A stretch of DNA of 64,000 nucleotides from Haemophilus parainfluenzae T3T1 (GCF_000210895.1 NC_015964.1:682001-746000), one strand, 5' to 3'; numbered from the stretch's first letter, positions 11,129-24,911 are shown. Notes: a model not told the origin generated them from the sequence alone. Numbers and translations: made by a program.

Positions 11129-11211
11129 CCGCCACCTATCCGCCATATATCTTTATAAGGTATGGATAGGTTCGTCCCGCAAGGGTGTATTATTAACTTA
11201 ACGGAGCATAA

Positions 11212-11586
<375 letters not shown>

Positions 11587-11599
11587 GGAGAAGTGAGAA

Positions 11600-12785
<1,186 letters not shown>

Positions 12786-12821
12786 TATACCACTTTATTT
12801 TGGAATCGGAGAAAAAGTACA

Positions 12822-13214
12822 ATGAGTATGCAAGATCCAATCGCAGATATGTTGACCCGTATTCGTAACGGTCAAGCTGCGAACAAAGTTGCAATCAATA
12901 TGCCTTCTTCCAAGCTAAAAGTGGCAATTGCCAACGTATTAGCTGCTGAAGGTTATATCGAAAGCGTTAAAGTTTTAGAAGGTGCAAAACCTGAATTGGA
13001 AATTACTTTAAAATATTTCCAAGGCAAACCGGTTGTAGAAAGCATCCAACGTGTAAGCCGTCCTGGTCTTCGTATTTACAAACGTAAAGACGAATTACCA
13101 AAAGTTATGGGTGGTTTAGGTGTTGCTGTAATTTCTACATCTAAAGGTGTTATGACTGACCGTGCAGCTCGTCAAGCGGGTTTAGGCGGTGAGATCATCT
13201 GTTACGTAGCTTAA
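12822..13214 (+). CDS. rpsH: 30S ribosomal protein S8, spc operon regulator
   Basis: A 130-residue primary 16S rRNA binder and, in E. coli, the translational repressor of the spc operon. [18 protein letters not shown] and the C-terminal [20 protein letters not shown] are family signatures. Confidence 0.97.
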   Translation: MSMQDPIADMLTRIRNGQAANKVAINMPSSKLKVAIANVLAAEGYIESVKVLEGAKPELEITLKYFQGKPVVESIQRVSRPGLRIYKRKDELPKVMGGLGVAVISTSKGVMTDRAARQAGLGGEIICYVA

Positions 13215-13229
13215 TATAGGGGTAGGAAA

Positions 13230-13763
13230 ATGTCTCGTGTTGCAAAGGCACCTGTTAATATTCCTGCCGGCGTTGAAGTTAAACTCGACGGTCAGCTATT
13301 AACAGTAAAAGGAAAAAATGGCGAGTTATCTCGCACAATTCATCACTCAGTTGAAGTTAAACAAGATAATGGTCAATTTACTTTCACTCCACGTGAAGGT
13401 TTTGTTGAAGCGAATGCTCAATCGGGTACAGCTCGTGCATTAGTTAATGCAATGGTTATCGGTGTTACTGAAGGCTTCACTAAGAAATTACAACTAGTGG
13501 GTGTTGGTTACAGAGCTCAAGTTAAAGGCAACGTAGTTGCATTAAGCTTAGGTTTCTCTCACCCTGTGGAGCACACTTTACCAGCAGGTATTACTGCTGA
13601 ATGCCCTTCACAAACAGAAATCGTTTTAAAAGGTGCTGACAAGCAGTTAATTGGTCAAGTTGCAGCAGATATTCGCGCTTATCGCCGTCCTGAACCTTAT
13701 AAAGGTAAAGGTGTACGTTACTCTGATGAAGTAGTACGTATGAAAGAGGCTAAGAAGAAATAA
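13230..13763 (+). CDS. rplF: 50S ribosomal protein L6
   Basis: A 177-residue protein near the factor-binding site. It has the two-fold duplicated L6 fold; the C-terminal signature [12 protein letters not shown] near residue 152 contacts 23S rRNA helix 97. Confidence 0.97.
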   Translation: MSRVAKAPVNIPAGVEVKLDGQLLTVKGKNGELSRTIHHSVEVKQDNGQFTFTPREGFVEANAQSGTARALVNAMVIGVTEGFTKKLQLVGVGYRAQVKGNVVALSLGFSHPVEHTLPAGITAECPSQTEIVLKGADKQLIGQVAADIRAYRRPEPYKGKGVRYSDEVVRMKEAKKK

Positions 13764-13776
13764 TTAAGGTAACACT

Positions 13777-14130
13777 ATGGATAAGAAATCAGCTCGTATC
13801 CGTCGTGCAGCTCGTGCACGTCATATGATGAGAGAGCAAGGTGTAACTCGTCTAGTTATTCACCGTACTCCGCGTCATATCTACGCACAAGTTATTGCAC
13901 CAAACGGTTCAGAAGTGCTTGCCGCTGCTTCAACTGTTGAAAAAGCAATTCGTGAGCAAGTTAAATATACCGGTAATAAAGATGCCGCAGCAGTAGTAGG
14001 TAAACTTGTTGCTGAGCGCGCATTAGCAAAAGGCGTTAAAGACGTTGCTTTTGACCGTTCCGGTTTTAAATATCATGGTCGTGTCCAAACTTTAGCGGAC
14101 GCTGCACGTGAAGCTGGTCTACAGTTCTAA
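13777..14130 (+). CDS. rplR: 50S ribosomal protein L18
   Basis: A 117-residue 5S rRNA-binding protein with a basic N-terminus ([18 protein letters not shown]) and the conserved tail [20 protein letters not shown]. Starts 14 bases after rplF. Confidence 0.97.
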   Translation: MDKKSARIRRAARARHMMREQGVTRLVIHRTPRHIYAQVIAPNGSEVLAAASTVEKAIREQVKYTGNKDAAAVVGKLVAERALAKGVKDVAFDRSGFKYHGRVQTLADAAREAGLQF

Positions 14131-14138
14131 TGAGGTAA

Positions 14139-14645
<507 letters not shown>

Positions 14646-14651
14646 TTGATA

Positions 14652-14831
14652 ATGGCTAAAACTATTAAAGTAACTCAAGTTCGTAGCTCAATTGCTCGTT
14701 TACCGAAGCACAAAGCTACCTTGCGTGGTCTTGGTCTTCGCCATATGCACCATACTGTTGAGTTAATCGATACTCCGGCAGTACGTGGTATGATTAACCA
14801 AGTTTCATACATGGTTAAAGTGGAGGAGTAA
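14652..14831 (+). CDS. rpmD: 50S ribosomal protein L30
   Basis: A 59-residue protein, [20 protein letters not shown] at its N-terminus. The ATG at 14652 is chosen over an in-frame TTG at 14646 because it gives the family N-terminus and length. Confidence 0.96.
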
Positions 14832-14835
14832 GAGA

Positions 14836-15270
14836 ATGCGTTTAAATACTCTATCTCCGGCTGAAGGTGCTAAGCACAGTGCAAAACGCCTTGGTCGTGG
14901 TATTGGTTCAGGTTTAGGAAAAACTGGTGGTCGTGGTCATAAAGGTCAAAAATCTCGTACTGGCGGCGGTGTTCGTCGTGGTTTCGAGGGTGGTCAAATG
15001 CCATTATACCGTCGTTTACCAAAATTTGGTTTCACTTCAATGAAATCAGCTGTAACTGCTGAAGTTCGTTTAAACGAATTAACAAAAGTTGAAGGAAATG
15101 TTGTCACTTTAGAAGCATTAAAAGCTGCAAACATTTTAACTAAAGATATTCAATTCGCTAAAGTTATCTTAGCTGGTGAAGTGAAATCTGCAGTTACTGT
15201 ACGTGGTTTACGTGTAACTAAAGGTGCAAAAGCAGCAATCGAAGCTGCTGGCGGTTCAGTTGAGGAATAA
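14836..15270 (+). CDS. rplO: 50S ribosomal protein L15
   Basis: A 144-residue late assembly protein. The Gly/Arg-rich N-terminal half ([20 protein letters not shown]) threads into 23S rRNA; a globular C-terminal domain follows. Starts four bases after rpmD. Confidence 0.97.
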   Translation: MRLNTLSPAEGAKHSAKRLGRGIGSGLGKTGGRGHKGQKSRTGGGVRRGFEGGQMPLYRRLPKFGFTSMKSAVTAEVRLNELTKVEGNVVTLEALKAANILTKDIQFAKVILAGEVKSAVTVRGLRVTKGAKAAIEAAGGSVEE

Positions 15271-15277
15271 TTAGCAA

Positions 15278-16603
15278 ATGGCTAAACAACCAGGTTATCA
15301 AAGCAGAAGTACTAATAGTGGTACTGGTGAACTAAAAAGCAGATTGCTTTTTGTATTAGGTGCACTTATCGTTTATCGTATTGGTTCTTTTATTCCGCTT
15401 CCTGGTATTGATGCCGCCGTGCTAGCTCAATTAGTTGAACAACAAAAAGGCACCATCATTGATATGTTAAACATGTTCTCTGGTGGTGCATTGAGCCGAG
15501 CATCAATTTTAGCATTAGGTATTATGCCGTATATCTCGGCATCTATCGTGATGCAATTGCTTGCTACGGTTTCACCTGCCTTAGCAGAATTGAAAAAAGA
15601 AGGTGCAGCAGGACAAAGAAAAATCACCAAGTATACTCGTTATGCAACGGTGGTTTTTGCTACTATCCAAGCAATCGCTATTTCTACCGGTTTACCGAAT
15701 ATGTTGCCACAGCTAGTGCCAAACATCGGTTTTACTTTTTACTTCACGGCAGTAGTGAGTCTTGTAACCGGAACCATGTTCTTAATGTGGTTAGGTGAGC
15801 AAATTACTGAAAGAGGTATTGGTAACGGTATCTCAATTCTTGTTTTTGGTGGTATTGTTGCAGGATTGCCACATGCAATCATCGAAACAGTTGAGCAAGC
15901 TCGTCAAGGACAAATGCATCCTTTAGTTCTTTTACTAATCGCTGCTATTGTTTTTGCAGTAACTTACTTTGTTGTCTTCGTAGAACGTGGACAACGTAGA
16001 ATTCGTGTTGAATATGCTAAGCGTCAACAAGGACGTCAAATTTTAGGTGGTCATTCAACTCACTTACCATTAAAAGTTAATATGGCAAACGTAATGCCAG
16101 CAATTTTTGCTTCAAGCATTATTTTATTCCCTGCTACATTGACACAGTGGTTTGGTCAGAATGATAAGTTTGAGTGGTTAAATGACTTATCAATGTTGTT
16201 GAATCCAGGACAACCTCTATACCTCCTTGTTTATGCGGTAGCGATTATTTTCTTCAGTTTCTTCTACACTGCAATGCAATATAATCCACGTGATACAGCA
16301 GATAATCTAAAAAAATCTGGTGCATTTATCCCAGGAATTAGACCAGGTGAACAAACATCTCGTTACATTGATAAAGTAATGACTCGCTTAACATTAATCG
16401 GCGGTCTTTATGTAACGTTCGTATGTTTAGTCCCTTATATTATGACATCAGCATGGGATGTTAAATTCTACTTCGGTGGTACTTCCTTATTAATCGTTGT
16501 TGTTGTAATTATGGATTTTATCGTGCAAGTTCAGAGTCACTTAATGTCGTCTCAATATGAATCTGCGTTAAAAAAAGCAAACCTTAAAGGTTTTGGACAG
16601 TAA
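15278..16603 (+). CDS. secY: Protein translocase subunit SecY
   Basis: The 441-residue channel subunit of the Sec translocon in the inner membrane. Ten membrane helices are visible, starting at [20 protein letters not shown]. The plug region [17 protein letters not shown] and the SecA/ribosome-binding cytosolic loop with [11 protein letters not shown] are present. It sits in the spc operon between rplO and rpmJ, as in most proteobacteria. Confidence 0.97.
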   Translation: MAKQPGYQSRSTNSGTGELKSRLLFVLGALIVYRIGSFIPLPGIDAAVLAQLVEQQKGTIIDMLNMFSGGALSRASILALGIMPYISASIVMQLLATVSPALAELKKEGAAGQRKITKYTRYATVVFATIQAIAISTGLPNMLPQLVPNIGFTFYFTAVVSLVTGTMFLMWLGEQITERGIGNGISILVFGGIVAGLPHAIIETVEQARQGQMHPLVLLLIAAIVFAVTYFVVFVERGQRRIRVEYAKRQQGRQILGGHSTHLPLKVNMANVMPAIFASSIILFPATLTQWFGQNDKFEWLNDLSMLLNPGQPLYLLVYAVAIIFFSFFYTAMQYNPRDTADNLKKSGAFIPGIRPGEQTSRYIDKVMTRLTLIGGLYVTFVCLVPYIMTSAWDVKFYFGGTSLLIVVVVIMDFIVQVQSHLMSSQYESALKKANLKGFGQ

Positions 16604-16631
16604 TTGTTCATTTAAGTAAAAAGGATAAGCA

Positions 16632-16745
16632 ATGAAAGTTCGTGCTTCCGTTAAGAAGATGTGTCGTAACTGTAAAATTGTTAAACGTGAAGGTGTTGTT
16701 CGCGTATTATGTAGCGACCCTAAACATAAACAACGTCAAGGTTAA
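16632..16745 (+). CDS. rpmJ: 50S ribosomal protein L36, zinc-binding form
   Basis: A 37-residue protein read directly from the sequence: [20 protein letters not shown] then [17 protein letters not shown]. Cys11, Cys14, Cys27 and His32 form the zinc ribbon, so this is the zinc-dependent type. AAGGATAAGC precedes the ATG. Last gene of the spc operon. Confidence 0.97.
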
Positions 16746-16758
16746 TTAACATTTCTTC

Positions 16759-16787
16759 TTGCAAAGAACCGGTTGAGTAGTTATACT
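16759..16787 (+). promoter_or_regulatory. alpha operon promoter
   Basis: TTGCAA (16759-16764), 17-base spacer, TATACT (16782-16787), predicted start near 16794. The -10 box sits in the loop and right arm of a perfect nine-base inverted repeat, GTTGAGTAG (16772-16780) and CTACTCAAC (16786-16794), which could also act as an operator or as the end of the spc transcript. Confidence 0.65.
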
Positions 16788-16807
16788 ACTCAACTCATTT
16801 ATGTCCT

Positions 16808-16889
16808 TGGTATTCTGTTTGAGTATCCTGAAAACGGGCTTTTCAAGATCAGAATACCAAATTAGTTAAAATAATAGGAGTGCATAGTG
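16808..16889 (+). promoter_or_regulatory. alpha operon leader, S4-binding pseudoknot
   Basis: The outer stem GGTATTCTG (16809-16817) pairs with CAGAATACC (16850-16858). Inside lies TTGAGTATCCTGAAAACGGG, nearly identical to the E. coli alpha leader, and the segment AATAGGAGTGCATAGTGG leads to the GTG start. In E. coli ribosomal protein S4 binds this pseudoknot and traps the 30S subunit, repressing the operon. Confidence 0.85.
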
Positions 16890-17243
16890 GCCCGTATTGC
16901 AGGCATTAACATTCCTGATCACAAACACGCTGTAATCGCTTTAACTGCAATTTACGGTATCGGTAAAACTCGTTCTAAAAGCATTTGTGCTGCAGCGGGT
17001 ATTGCTGAAGATGTTAAGATCAGCGAATTGTCTGAAGAGCAGATTGACAAACTGCGTGACGAAGTTGGTAAATTTACCGTTGAAGGTGACTTACGTCGTG
17101 AAGTAACACTAAACATCAAACGTCTTTTAGACTTAGGTTGTTACCGTGGTTTACGTCATCGTCGTAGTTTACCGGTACGTGGTCAACGTACTAAAACTAA
17201 TGCGCGTACCCGTAAGGGTCCACGTAAGCCGATCAAAAAATAG
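16887..17243 (+). CDS. rpsM: 30S ribosomal protein S13
   Basis: A 118-residue head protein contacting P-site tRNA and L5. It begins at GTG (16887) inside the leader pseudoknot, as in E. coli. [20 protein letters not shown] and the tail [20 protein letters not shown] are typical. Confidence 0.97.
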   Translation: MARIAGINIPDHKHAVIALTAIYGIGKTRSKSICAAAGIAEDVKISELSEEQIDKLRDEVGKFTVEGDLRREVTLNIKRLLDLGCYRGLRHRRSLPVRGQRTKTNARTRKGPRKPIKK

Positions 17244-17256
17244 TCGGGGTAAATAA

Positions 17257-17649
<393 letters not shown>

Positions 17650-17678
17650 TGGCGTAATAGGATAGTTGGAGAAAGAAA

Positions 17679-18299
17679 ATGGCAAGATATTTGGGCCCTA
17701 AACTCAAGCTCAGCCGTCGTGAAGGCACTGATTTATTCCTTAAATCAGGTGTGCGTGCGATTGATTCAAAATGTAAAATTGATATAGCACCAGGTCAACA
17801 CGGTGCTCGTAAACCGCGTTTGTCTGACTATGGTAGTCAATTACGTGAAAAACAAAAAGTTCGTCGTATCTATGGTATTTTAGAACGTCAATTCCGTAAC
17901 TACTATAAAGAAGCAAACCGTTTAAAAGGTAATACTGGTGAAAACTTACTAGTATTATTAGAAGGTAGATTGGATAACGTTGTTTATCGCATGGGATTTG
18001 CTGCAACTCGCGCAGAAGCTCGTCAATTAGTGAGCCACAAAGCGATTGTCGTAAATGGTCGTGTTGTAAATATCCCATCTTTCCAAGTTTCTGTAAATGA
18101 TGTCGTTGCTGTTCGTGAGAAATCTAAAAAACAAGCACGTATTAAAGCATCATTAGAATTAGCAGAACAAAGAGAAAAACCAACTTGGTTAGAAGTTGAT
18201 TCTGCGAAAATGGAAGGTGTGTTCAAACGTGTTCCTGAACGTTCTGATTTATCAGCAGACATTAACGAACATCTGATCGTTGAGCTTTACTCTAAATAA
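17679..18299 (+). CDS. rpsD: 30S ribosomal protein S4, alpha operon repressor
   Basis: A 206-residue primary 16S rRNA binder with an S4 RNA-binding domain ([20 protein letters not shown], near residue 95). In E. coli it represses the alpha operon through the leader annotated at 16808. The N-terminus is of the zinc-free type. Confidence 0.97.
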   Translation: MARYLGPKLKLSRREGTDLFLKSGVRAIDSKCKIDIAPGQHGARKPRLSDYGSQLREKQKVRRIYGILERQFRNYYKEANRLKGNTGENLLVLLEGRLDNVVYRMGFAATRAEARQLVSHKAIVVNGRVVNIPSFQVSVNDVVAVREKSKKQARIKASLELAEQREKPTWLEVDSAKMEGVFKRVPERSDLSADINEHLIVELYSK

Positions 18300-18330
18300 T
18301 AGTTAAGCTTAAAAGCAAAGAGAGGATAAA

Positions 18331-19320
18331 ATGCAGGGTTCTGTTACAGAATTTTTAAAACCACGCTTAGTAGATATCGAGCAAATTAGCTCTACTCATG
18401 CTAAGGTGATCTTAGAACCGTTAGAGCGTGGCTTTGGTCATACTCTAGGGAATGCATTACGTCGTATCCTTCTGTCTTCAATGCCAGGTTGTGCTGTAAC
18501 TGAAGTAGAAATTGATGGCGTACTGCACGAATATAGTAGTAAAGAAGGTGTTCAGGAAGATATTCTTGAAGTTCTTTTAAACCTTAAAGGTCTAGCGGTT
18601 AAAGTACAGAATAAAGATGATGTTATTCTGACATTAAATAAATCTGGAATTGGCCCTGTTGTTGCAGCTGATATCACCCATGATGGTGATGTTGAGATTG
18701 TTAATCCATCACATGTAATCTGTCACTTAACAGACGAAAATGCATCTATTAATATGCGTATTCGTGTTCAACGTGGTAGAGGTTATGTACCAGCATCTGC
18801 TCGTACTCATTCACAAAATGAAGATCGTCCAATCGGTCGTTTATTAGTGGATGCTTGTTATAGCCCGGTTGACCGTATTGCTTACAATGTTGAAGCAGCA
18901 CGTGTTGAACAACGTACTGACTTAGATAAACTAGTTATCGAGTTAGAAACTAATGGGACTATTGATCCGGAAGAAGCAATTCGTCGTGCAGCAACAATTT
19001 TAGCAGAGCAACTCGATGCATTCGTTGATTTGCGTGATGTTCGTCAACCTGAAGTCAAGGAAGAAAAGCCGGAATTCGATCCGATTTTGTTACGTCCTGT
19101 TGATGACTTAGAGTTGACAGTTCGTTCTGCTAACTGTTTGAAAGCAGAAACAATTCACTATATCGGTGACTTAGTACAACGTACAGAAGTTGAGTTATTA
19201 AAAACGCCTAATCTTGGTAAGAAATCTCTTACTGAAATTAAAGACGTTCTCGCTTCACGTGGCTTGTCACTTGGTATGCGCCTTGAGAATTGGCCACCAG
19301 CAAGTATTGCTGAAGACTAG
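18331..19320 (+). CDS. rpoA: RNA polymerase subunit alpha
   Basis: A 329-residue subunit. The N-terminal domain (about 1-235) dimerises and assembles beta/beta'. The C-terminal domain (about 249-329) binds UP elements and activators such as [16 protein letters not shown] holds the arginine equivalent to E. coli Arg265. Length equals E. coli RpoA. Confidence 0.98.
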   Translation: MQGSVTEFLKPRLVDIEQISSTHAKVILEPLERGFGHTLGNALRRILLSSMPGCAVTEVEIDGVLHEYSSKEGVQEDILEVLLNLKGLAVKVQNKDDVILTLNKSGIGPVVAADITHDGDVEIVNPSHVICHLTDENASINMRIRVQRGRGYVPASARTHSQNEDRPIGRLLVDACYSPVDRIAYNVEAARVEQRTDLDKLVIELETNGTIDPEEAIRRAATILAEQLDAFVDLRDVRQPEVKEEKPEFDPILLRPVDDLELTVRSANCLKAETIHYIGDLVQRTEVELLKTPNLGKKSLTEIKDVLASRGLSLGMRLENWPPASIAED

Positions 19321-19336
19321 TTTGGTCATAGGTTAA

Positions 19337-19744
<408 letters not shown>

Positions 19745-19760
19745 TAATTTGTTATAAAAT

Positions 19761-19789
19761 AAAAAGGCTCACTGATGTGAGCCTTTTTT
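19761..19789 (+). terminator. alpha operon terminator
   Basis: AAAAAGGCTCAC and GTGAGCCTTTTT form a perfect 12-base-pair stem with a four-base loop and a terminal T run. It also serves the convergent rluA on the other strand. Confidence 0.93.
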
Positions 19790-19801
19790 ATATTTATTTT
19801 T

Positions 19802-20461
19802 CTAAAATTCAGCTTCAGCTCTGAACGTCATTTTTTCACCTGTGATAGGGTGCATAATCGTAAGTTCTTCTGCATGTAAGCATAAGCGAGGCGACATCGA
19901 TTTAGCTTGTGGGTGAGAATAAAACTTGTCCCCTAAAATCGGATGTCCAAGTGCGAGCGTATGTAAACGCAGTTGATGTGATCTTCCAGTGATTGGTGTC
20001 AGTTTAACTCGAGTACAGTTAGTTGGTAACCGCTCTAAAACTTCATAAAAAGTGACCGCTCTTTTGCCAAATACAAAATCAATGCGTTGACGCGGGCGAT
20101 TTTCCCAATCACAAATCATAGGAAGATTAATTTCCCCACTATCTTGTTCTAAGTGTCCCCATACTAAAGCTTGATAATATTTCTTTGGCTCACGTTCACG
20201 AAATTGACGTTTCAACTCTTTATCTGCCGCTTTACTTAATGCAAATAGAATAATCCCACTTGTGGCCATATCTAAACGATGTGCAGGTTCACAAAATCCA
20301 AATTTCTCTTTTACCCGACTCATTGCACTGTCATAGTATTCTGGCTGATTGCCAGGGACTGAAAGTAAACCGCTCGGTTTGTTTACTACGCAGATATGAT
20401 TATCTTGGTAGATAATATCTAAATACGGTTCTAAAGGGGGATGGTATTCAATAAGTGCCAT
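19802..20461 (-). CDS. rluA: Dual-specificity pseudouridine synthase RluA
   Basis: A 219-residue enzyme that isomerises U746 of 23S rRNA and U32 of some tRNAs in E. coli. The catalytic aspartate lies in AHRLDMATSGIILFA (near residue 62) and the RSHQLRLH motif near 164. No S4 domain is present, separating it from RluC/RluD. It begins one base after rapA ends, the rapA-rluA order also known from enterobacteria. Confidence 0.92.
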   Translation of the reverse strand: MALIEYHPPLEPYLDIIYQDNHICVVNKPSGLLSVPGNQPEYYDSAMSRVKEKFGFCEPAHRLDMATSGIILFALSKAADKELKRQFREREPKKYYQALVWGHLEQDSGEINLPMICDWENRPRQRIDFVFGKRAVTFYEVLERLPTNCTRVKLTPITGRSHQLRLHTLALGHPILGDKFYSHPQAKSMSPRLCLHAEELTIMHPITGEKMTFRAEAEF

Positions 20462-20462
20462 A

Positions 20463-23228
20463 TTATTCCTTGTTTGTCACTATTACCCGAAGACTATCTA
20501 GTCGCCAGCTTGCTTTACTTAATTCTTCTAGAGAAACTAAACGTTGTTTTTCTAATACATCAATTTCCACCTGGCGAATATTTTTATTTACTGCTTTCAA
20601 GGCTATAAGTCTATTGAGCTCAGTGCTCAATGTTTGATCTGCTAATCTACTAGCTTCTCGAATTTGAGCTTGTGCAATTTCAGTTATTTTGTGATTACCT
20701 ATTTTTATTAATTGCTCAATATTTGGACGAGCCATTTTAACCATTTTATTCGCAATGTCTTTGCTTAGCGGTTTAAGTTTATTTTGCAACGTATTAAAGT
20801 TGACTTGTTCAGCAAGATTGTTTCCTTTGCTATCCAGTAATAATCGAACAGGTGTAGGCGGAAGAAAACGATTCAGCTGCAAACCTTTTGGTGATTGGCT
20901 TTCAATCATATAAATCAATTCAACCAGCAACGTGCCAGCAGGCAGCTGTTTATTGACTAATAATGCCATCGATGCTTTGCCAATGTCGCCGGAAGCGATT
21001 AAATCAATGCCTTGACGTATCATTGGATGATCCCAGGTAAGAAATTCTAATTCTTCACGTGCAAGGGCAAGTTGTCGGTCAAAGGTTACTGTAACACCTT
21101 CTTCTTTTAGCCCTGGAAAATCAGGAACAAGCATGGTGCCCGTTGGTGTGATAACAATGCTGTTTTCACCTAAATCATCTTGTTCTACGCCAATAATATC
21201 AAATAAATTCAGTGCAAAATTGACTAATTGTGGCGAATTATCTGTTTGAGCAATTTCTCCCGCAAGTCGTTGTGCCTTTTCACCACCATTAGAATTTAAT
21301 TCTAACAAACGATCACGACCTTTTTCCAAGGCTAAACGCAATGCTTTTGCTTGTTTTTGCGTTTGGAGAATGAGTTGCTCAAAATCTGCTTTATTTTCTG
21401 ACCGCACTTTTAATAAAGTTTCATATTGTTCAAACAATGCCATACCAATAGGGCAAGTTTGTTCAAAAGCATTTAATCCTTCATGATACCAACGTGCTAA
21501 ATCTTGCTGTGCAGAACCTGATAGGCAGGGTACATAAATTTGTACATCTCGCGTTTGCCCGATGCGATCTAAACGGCCAATACATTGCTCAAGTAAGTCA
21601 GGATTTTCTGGTAAATCGAAGAGTACGAGATGGCAAGCAAATTGGAAGTTTCTCCCTTCAGAACCAATGCTTGAACTCAGTAAAACTTGTGCGCCATTAT
21701 CAGTATCTGCAAAATAAGCCGCCGCGCGATCTCGTTCAATGATTGACATTCTTTCATGGAAAACAGCACTGCGAATGGCTTCTTTTTCTCGTAAAATTTG
21801 CTCAAGTTGAATTGCTGTTTGTGCAGTTTTACAAATGACTAAGATTTTTTCATTTCGGTGTGATTTTAGAAAATCAATTAACCAATGAATTTTTTCGTCT
21901 ACTTCAGCCGCATCAATCGTTATTTGATGGTAAACCCGATGCAGGAAACCTTTCACCCCTTGGCGTGTATTGCGAAATAAAATACGGCTTGTACCGTGTC
22001 GATCGATGAGATTTTTAATGAGCTCTTGTCGCGCAGCTTGCTTCTCCTCATCATTATGACAGGCTAAAGCTTTAAATAATGGTTCGACATCCTGCTCATG
22101 AAGTAAATCAGAAATATGATTTTTTTCGACCGCACTTAGCGGCTTCTCTGAGAGTAAAGATTGTACAGCATCCGCAACAGGTTGATAATTTTCCTGTTCC
22201 TTCAAAAATGCTTGGTAATCATAAAAACGTTCAGGATCAAGCAAGCGCAAGCGTGCAAAATGGCTTTCCAAACCTAGTTGTTCAGGCGTTGCAGTGAGTA
22301 ATAAAACGGATGGAATAGCCTTCGCTAATTGTTCCACCAATAAATAAGCGGTACTTGGTGCATTTTCAGACCAAGCCAAATGATGCGCTTCATCGACAAT
22401 TAAACAGTCAAATTCCGCTTCAATGGCTTGTTGTACGCGATGAGGGTGAGCTTTCAACCAATCTAGTGCACAAATAATTAAGCTTTCAGTACTAAATGGA
22501 TTGATCGCTTGTTCGGCAAAATCTTCACAACGTTCTTCATCAAATAATGAAAAATGTAAATTAAAACGACGAAGCATTTCGACAAGCCATTGATGTTGCA
22601 AGGTTTCCGGTACAATAATTAATACACGTTGTACTTTTTCAGCAAAAAGCTGGTTTTGCAAAATCATCCCAGCTTCAATGGTTTTACCTAACCCTACTTC
22701 ATCCGCTAAGAGCACGCGAGGATTGATACGATTTCCTACCTCTTGCGCAATATGAAGCTGATGAGGAATTAAACCCGCACGATTGCCTCGTAAGCCACGC
22801 AAAGGCGATTGAAATTGAGCTTGTTGATGCAGAAGAGTTTGATAGCGCAACGCAAAATGTTCACTACGGTCAATTTGTGATGAAAAGAGGCGATCTTTCG
22901 CTTGGCTAAAAGAAATTATCGAAGAAAGTTCTTTTTCATTGACGATAACGTCTTCGCCTTGTGCATTTTTGACTAAATAAAATAAGAGACCATTCATTTC
23001 CTGAACATCAAGGACTTCACCTTGCCAGCCAGCTTGGTGATGAAGTTGTTCTCCTTTATTCAATGTAATTCGGGTTAATGGTGCTTGTGCTACCGCATAA
23101 ATTCGGGTTTCATCTGTGGCAGGAAAGTGAAGGGTAACAGAACGGAAATCTAAGGCGGTAATCATCCCTAATCCGAGGCTATTTTCTGTTTCACTAATCC
23201 AGCGTTGACCGATTGCAAATGACATCAT
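20463..23228 (-). CDS. rapA: RNA polymerase-associated ATPase RapA (HepA)
   Basis: A 921-residue Swi2/Snf2 ATPase that binds core RNA polymerase and recycles it after termination. The N-terminal Tudor-like region begins [19 protein letters not shown]. Walker A is [17 protein letters not shown] (near residue 173) and Walker B DEAHHL. The helicase C lobe has [18 protein letters not shown]. It is somewhat shorter than the 968-residue E. coli protein. Two adjacent ATG codons (23228, 23225) follow AAGAGGAAG; either could be used. Confidence 0.95.
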   Translation of the reverse strand: MMSFAIGQRWISETENSLGLGMITALDFRSVTLHFPATDETRIYAVAQAPLTRITLNKGEQLHHQAGWQGEVLDVQEMNGLLFYLVKNAQGEDVIVNEKELSSIISFSQAKDRLFSSQIDRSEHFALRYQTLLHQQAQFQSPLRGLRGNRAGLIPHQLHIAQEVGNRINPRVLLADEVGLGKTIEAGMILQNQLFAEKVQRVLIIVPETLQHQWLVEMLRRFNLHFSLFDEERCEDFAEQAINPFSTESLIICALDWLKAHPHRVQQAIEAEFDCLIVDEAHHLAWSENAPSTAYLLVEQLAKAIPSVLLLTATPEQLGLESHFARLRLLDPERFYDYQAFLKEQENYQPVADAVQSLLSEKPLSAVEKNHISDLLHEQDVEPLFKALACHNDEEKQAARQELIKNLIDRHGTSRILFRNTRQGVKGFLHRVYHQITIDAAEVDEKIHWLIDFLKSHRNEKILVICKTAQTAIQLEQILREKEAIRSAVFHERMSIIERDRAAAYFADTDNGAQVLLSSSIGSEGRNFQFACHLVLFDLPENPDLLEQCIGRLDRIGQTRDVQIYVPCLSGSAQQDLARWYHEGLNAFEQTCPIGMALFEQYETLLKVRSENKADFEQLILQTQKQAKALRLALEKGRDRLLELNSNGGEKAQRLAGEIAQTDNSPQLVNFALNLFDIIGVEQDDLGENSIVITPTGTMLVPDFPGLKEEGVTVTFDRQLALAREELEFLTWDHPMIRQGIDLIASGDIGKASMALLVNKQLPAGTLLVELIYMIESQSPKGLQLNRFLPPTPVRLLLDSKGNNLAEQVNFNTLQNKLKPLSKDIANKMVKMARPNIEQLIKIGNHKITEIAQAQIREASRLADQTLSTELNRLIALKAVNKNIRQVEIDVLEKQRLVSLEELSKASWRLDSLRVIVTNKE

Positions 23229-23322
23229 CTTCCTCTTAATGAATCTCTTAAAATGGGGCGATATTGTAGTCTGATTATAAGGGAAAGCAAGGTAGGGACA
23301 TCTAAAAGTATGAAAAATAAAG

Positions 23323-23338
23323 TGTGATTTTTCTCACA
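23323..23338. promoter_or_regulatory. Perfect CRP site upstream of pnuC
   Basis: TGTGATTTTTCTCACA is an exact TGTGA-N6-TCACA match, 87 bases before the pnuC ATG and 95 bases from the rapA start. The distance would suit a class I or II promoter for pnuC. An uptake signal (AAGTGCGGT, 23378-23386) lies between the site and the gene. Confidence 0.75.
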
Positions 23339-23424
23339 ATAATTAAATTAAATGTCACCTAAGCTTTACTTTAAAAAAGTGCGGTGTAAAAATGGCATAC
23401 TTTTTCATAAAACAGGAGTGTTCC

Positions 23425-24108
23425 ATGAATTGGACAGAACAACTTAAAGAAGAATTTTTATCAGGTTGGAAACCTTTTGAAGTGGTATGGGTAGTTATTT
23501 TCCTTGCTGCACAAATTATTGCTTATGTTCTTATGCCGGATAGCCCATTAGGCATGATTTCGGGTATTGCAGGTATTCTCTGTGTGGTATTGGTGAGTAA
23601 AGGAAAAATTAGTAACTATTTCTTTGGGCTTATTTTTGCTTATACCTACTTTTATGTCTCCTGGGGAAGCAATTTTCTTGGTGAAATGAATACCGCACTC
23701 TATGTATATATCCCATCACAATTTATCGGGTATTTCATGTGGAAACAAAACATGCAAAACGATAATGATGGTGAAAGTGTGATAGCCAAAGCCTTAACAG
23801 CGAAAGGTTGGGCAATTTTGCTTGTGAGTGTTGGAATTGGTACCCTCTGTTTTGTACAGGCTTTAAAAGCAGCGGGTGGGAGTTCTACAACGCTAGATGG
23901 TTTAACCACAATTATCACTGTAGCGGCGCAATTATTGATGATTTTGCGTTATCGTGAGCAATGGTTATTATGGATTGTCTTAAATGTGCTTTCCATTTTG
24001 CTTTGGGAAGGGCAGCCAGCGATGTATTTAATGTATAGTGCTTACTTACTTAACTCATTGTATGGTTATTACAACTGGACGAAACTCGTCAAAGTGGAAA
24101 GCCACTAA
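23425..24108 (+). CDS. pnuC: Nicotinamide riboside transporter PnuC
   Basis: A 227-residue inner membrane protein with about seven helices, carrying nicotinamide riboside by facilitated diffusion. The tail LMYSAYLLNSLYGYYNWTKL is the PnuC signature. The ATG at 23425 follows CAGGAG; an upstream in-frame start at 23392 lacks a ribosome site. In V-factor-dependent Haemophilus this is the entry route for NAD precursors. A perfect CRP site precedes it. Confidence 0.93.
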   Translation: MNWTEQLKEEFLSGWKPFEVVWVVIFLAAQIIAYVLMPDSPLGMISGIAGILCVVLVSKGKISNYFFGLIFAYTYFYVSWGSNFLGEMNTALYVYIPSQFIGYFMWKQNMQNDNDGESVIAKALTAKGWAILLVSVGIGTLCFVQALKAAGGSSTTLDGLTTIITVAAQLLMILRYREQWLLWIVLNVLSILLWEGQPAMYLMYSAYLLNSLYGYYNWTKLVKVESH

Positions 24109-24122
24109 TCACACCAATAAAA

Positions 24123-24148
24123 AAGGGCATAGTAATATGCCCTTACAT
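24123..24148. terminator. Bidirectional terminator between pnuC and trmN6
   Basis: AAGGGCATA (24123-24131) pairs perfectly with TATGCCCTT (24136-24144), with A and T runs outside. It serves both convergent genes and overlaps the trmN6 stop codon by two bases. Confidence 0.75.
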
Positions 24149-24841
24149 TTTTAAATAAAATGCCTTCGTCAATGCAATAAATGCTTCGGTGTATTGATTG
24201 TTTTCGTTATAAATCACTAAGCTATCTTTTACCTGTGGTACATGCTCTCGGCTAAACGTGAGTAACATTCGTTGAGGTGCTTTCCCTATTTTTGTAATGA
24301 CATCAGTCTGCTTGATGCAATAAAGTGCGGTTGAATTTATCAATGTTTTTCCCGCCTCATAAGGCAAGACAAAACTGATTTTTCCTTTTTCGGATAAACA
24401 ACTCGCCGCCCAATTTAACCAATCTAAATGGCTTTGTTGAACATAACGGGCAAGCGCACGCTCATCATTTTTACATTCCACACCTTGCGCAAAATAAGGC
24501 GGATTAGCCACAATTAAATCAAATTGATGTGCTGTTTGTAGGCAATAGGTTTGCACATCTTGGCGTGTTAAATGAAGGCGATTGTGCCATGGTGAGGCCT
24601 TAAAGTTTTCTTGCGCTTGTTGTGCGGCAAGGGGATCAAGTTCAACGGCTTCAATTTTGCAATGCTCATGACTTCGTTGGGCGAGCATTAATGCAACTAA
24701 GCCTGTGCCAGTTCCCATATCAAGAATATGCTGACAGTCAGACACATCTGCCCAAGCACCCAGTAAAATGCCATCTGTGCCGACTTTCATCGCACAATGT
24801 TGTTGATTAATATGGAATTGTTTGAAGGTAAAGCTGCTCAT
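24143..24841 (-). CDS. trmN6: tRNA1(Val) (adenine(37)-N6)-methyltransferase TrmN6
   Basis: A 232-residue N6-adenine methyltransferase (YfiC family). SAM loop ILDMGTGTGLVALMLAQR near residue 39 and catalytic IVANPPYFAQG near 109. It modifies A37 of valine tRNA in E. coli. Divergent from srmB, as yfiC and srmB are neighbours in E. coli, which supports the assignment. Confidence 0.92.
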   Translation of the reverse strand: MSSFTFKQFHINQQHCAMKVGTDGILLGAWADVSDCQHILDMGTGTGLVALMLAQRSHEHCKIEAVELDPLAAQQAQENFKASPWHNRLHLTRQDVQTYCLQTAHQFDLIVANPPYFAQGVECKNDERALARYVQQSHLDWLNWAASCLSEKGKISFVLPYEAGKTLINSTALYCIKQTDVITKIGKAPQRMLLTFSREHVPQVKDSLVIYNENNQYTEAFIALTKAFYLKM

Positions 24842-24847
24842 AAAATC

Positions 24848-24879
24848 TTGCGGAAAATGACCGCACTTTCAGGTATAAT
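24848..24879 (+). promoter_or_regulatory. srmB promoter region with an uptake signal in the core
   Basis: A consensus TATAAT -10 box lies at 24874-24879. The nearest -35-like hexamer, TTGCGG (24848-24853), is 20 bases away, which is long. A perfect reverse uptake signal (ACCGCACTT, 24860-24868) occupies the spacer. Confidence 0.5.
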
Positions 24880-24911
24880 CAGCCCCAATTTTAACAAATT
24901 AACGCAAAATA

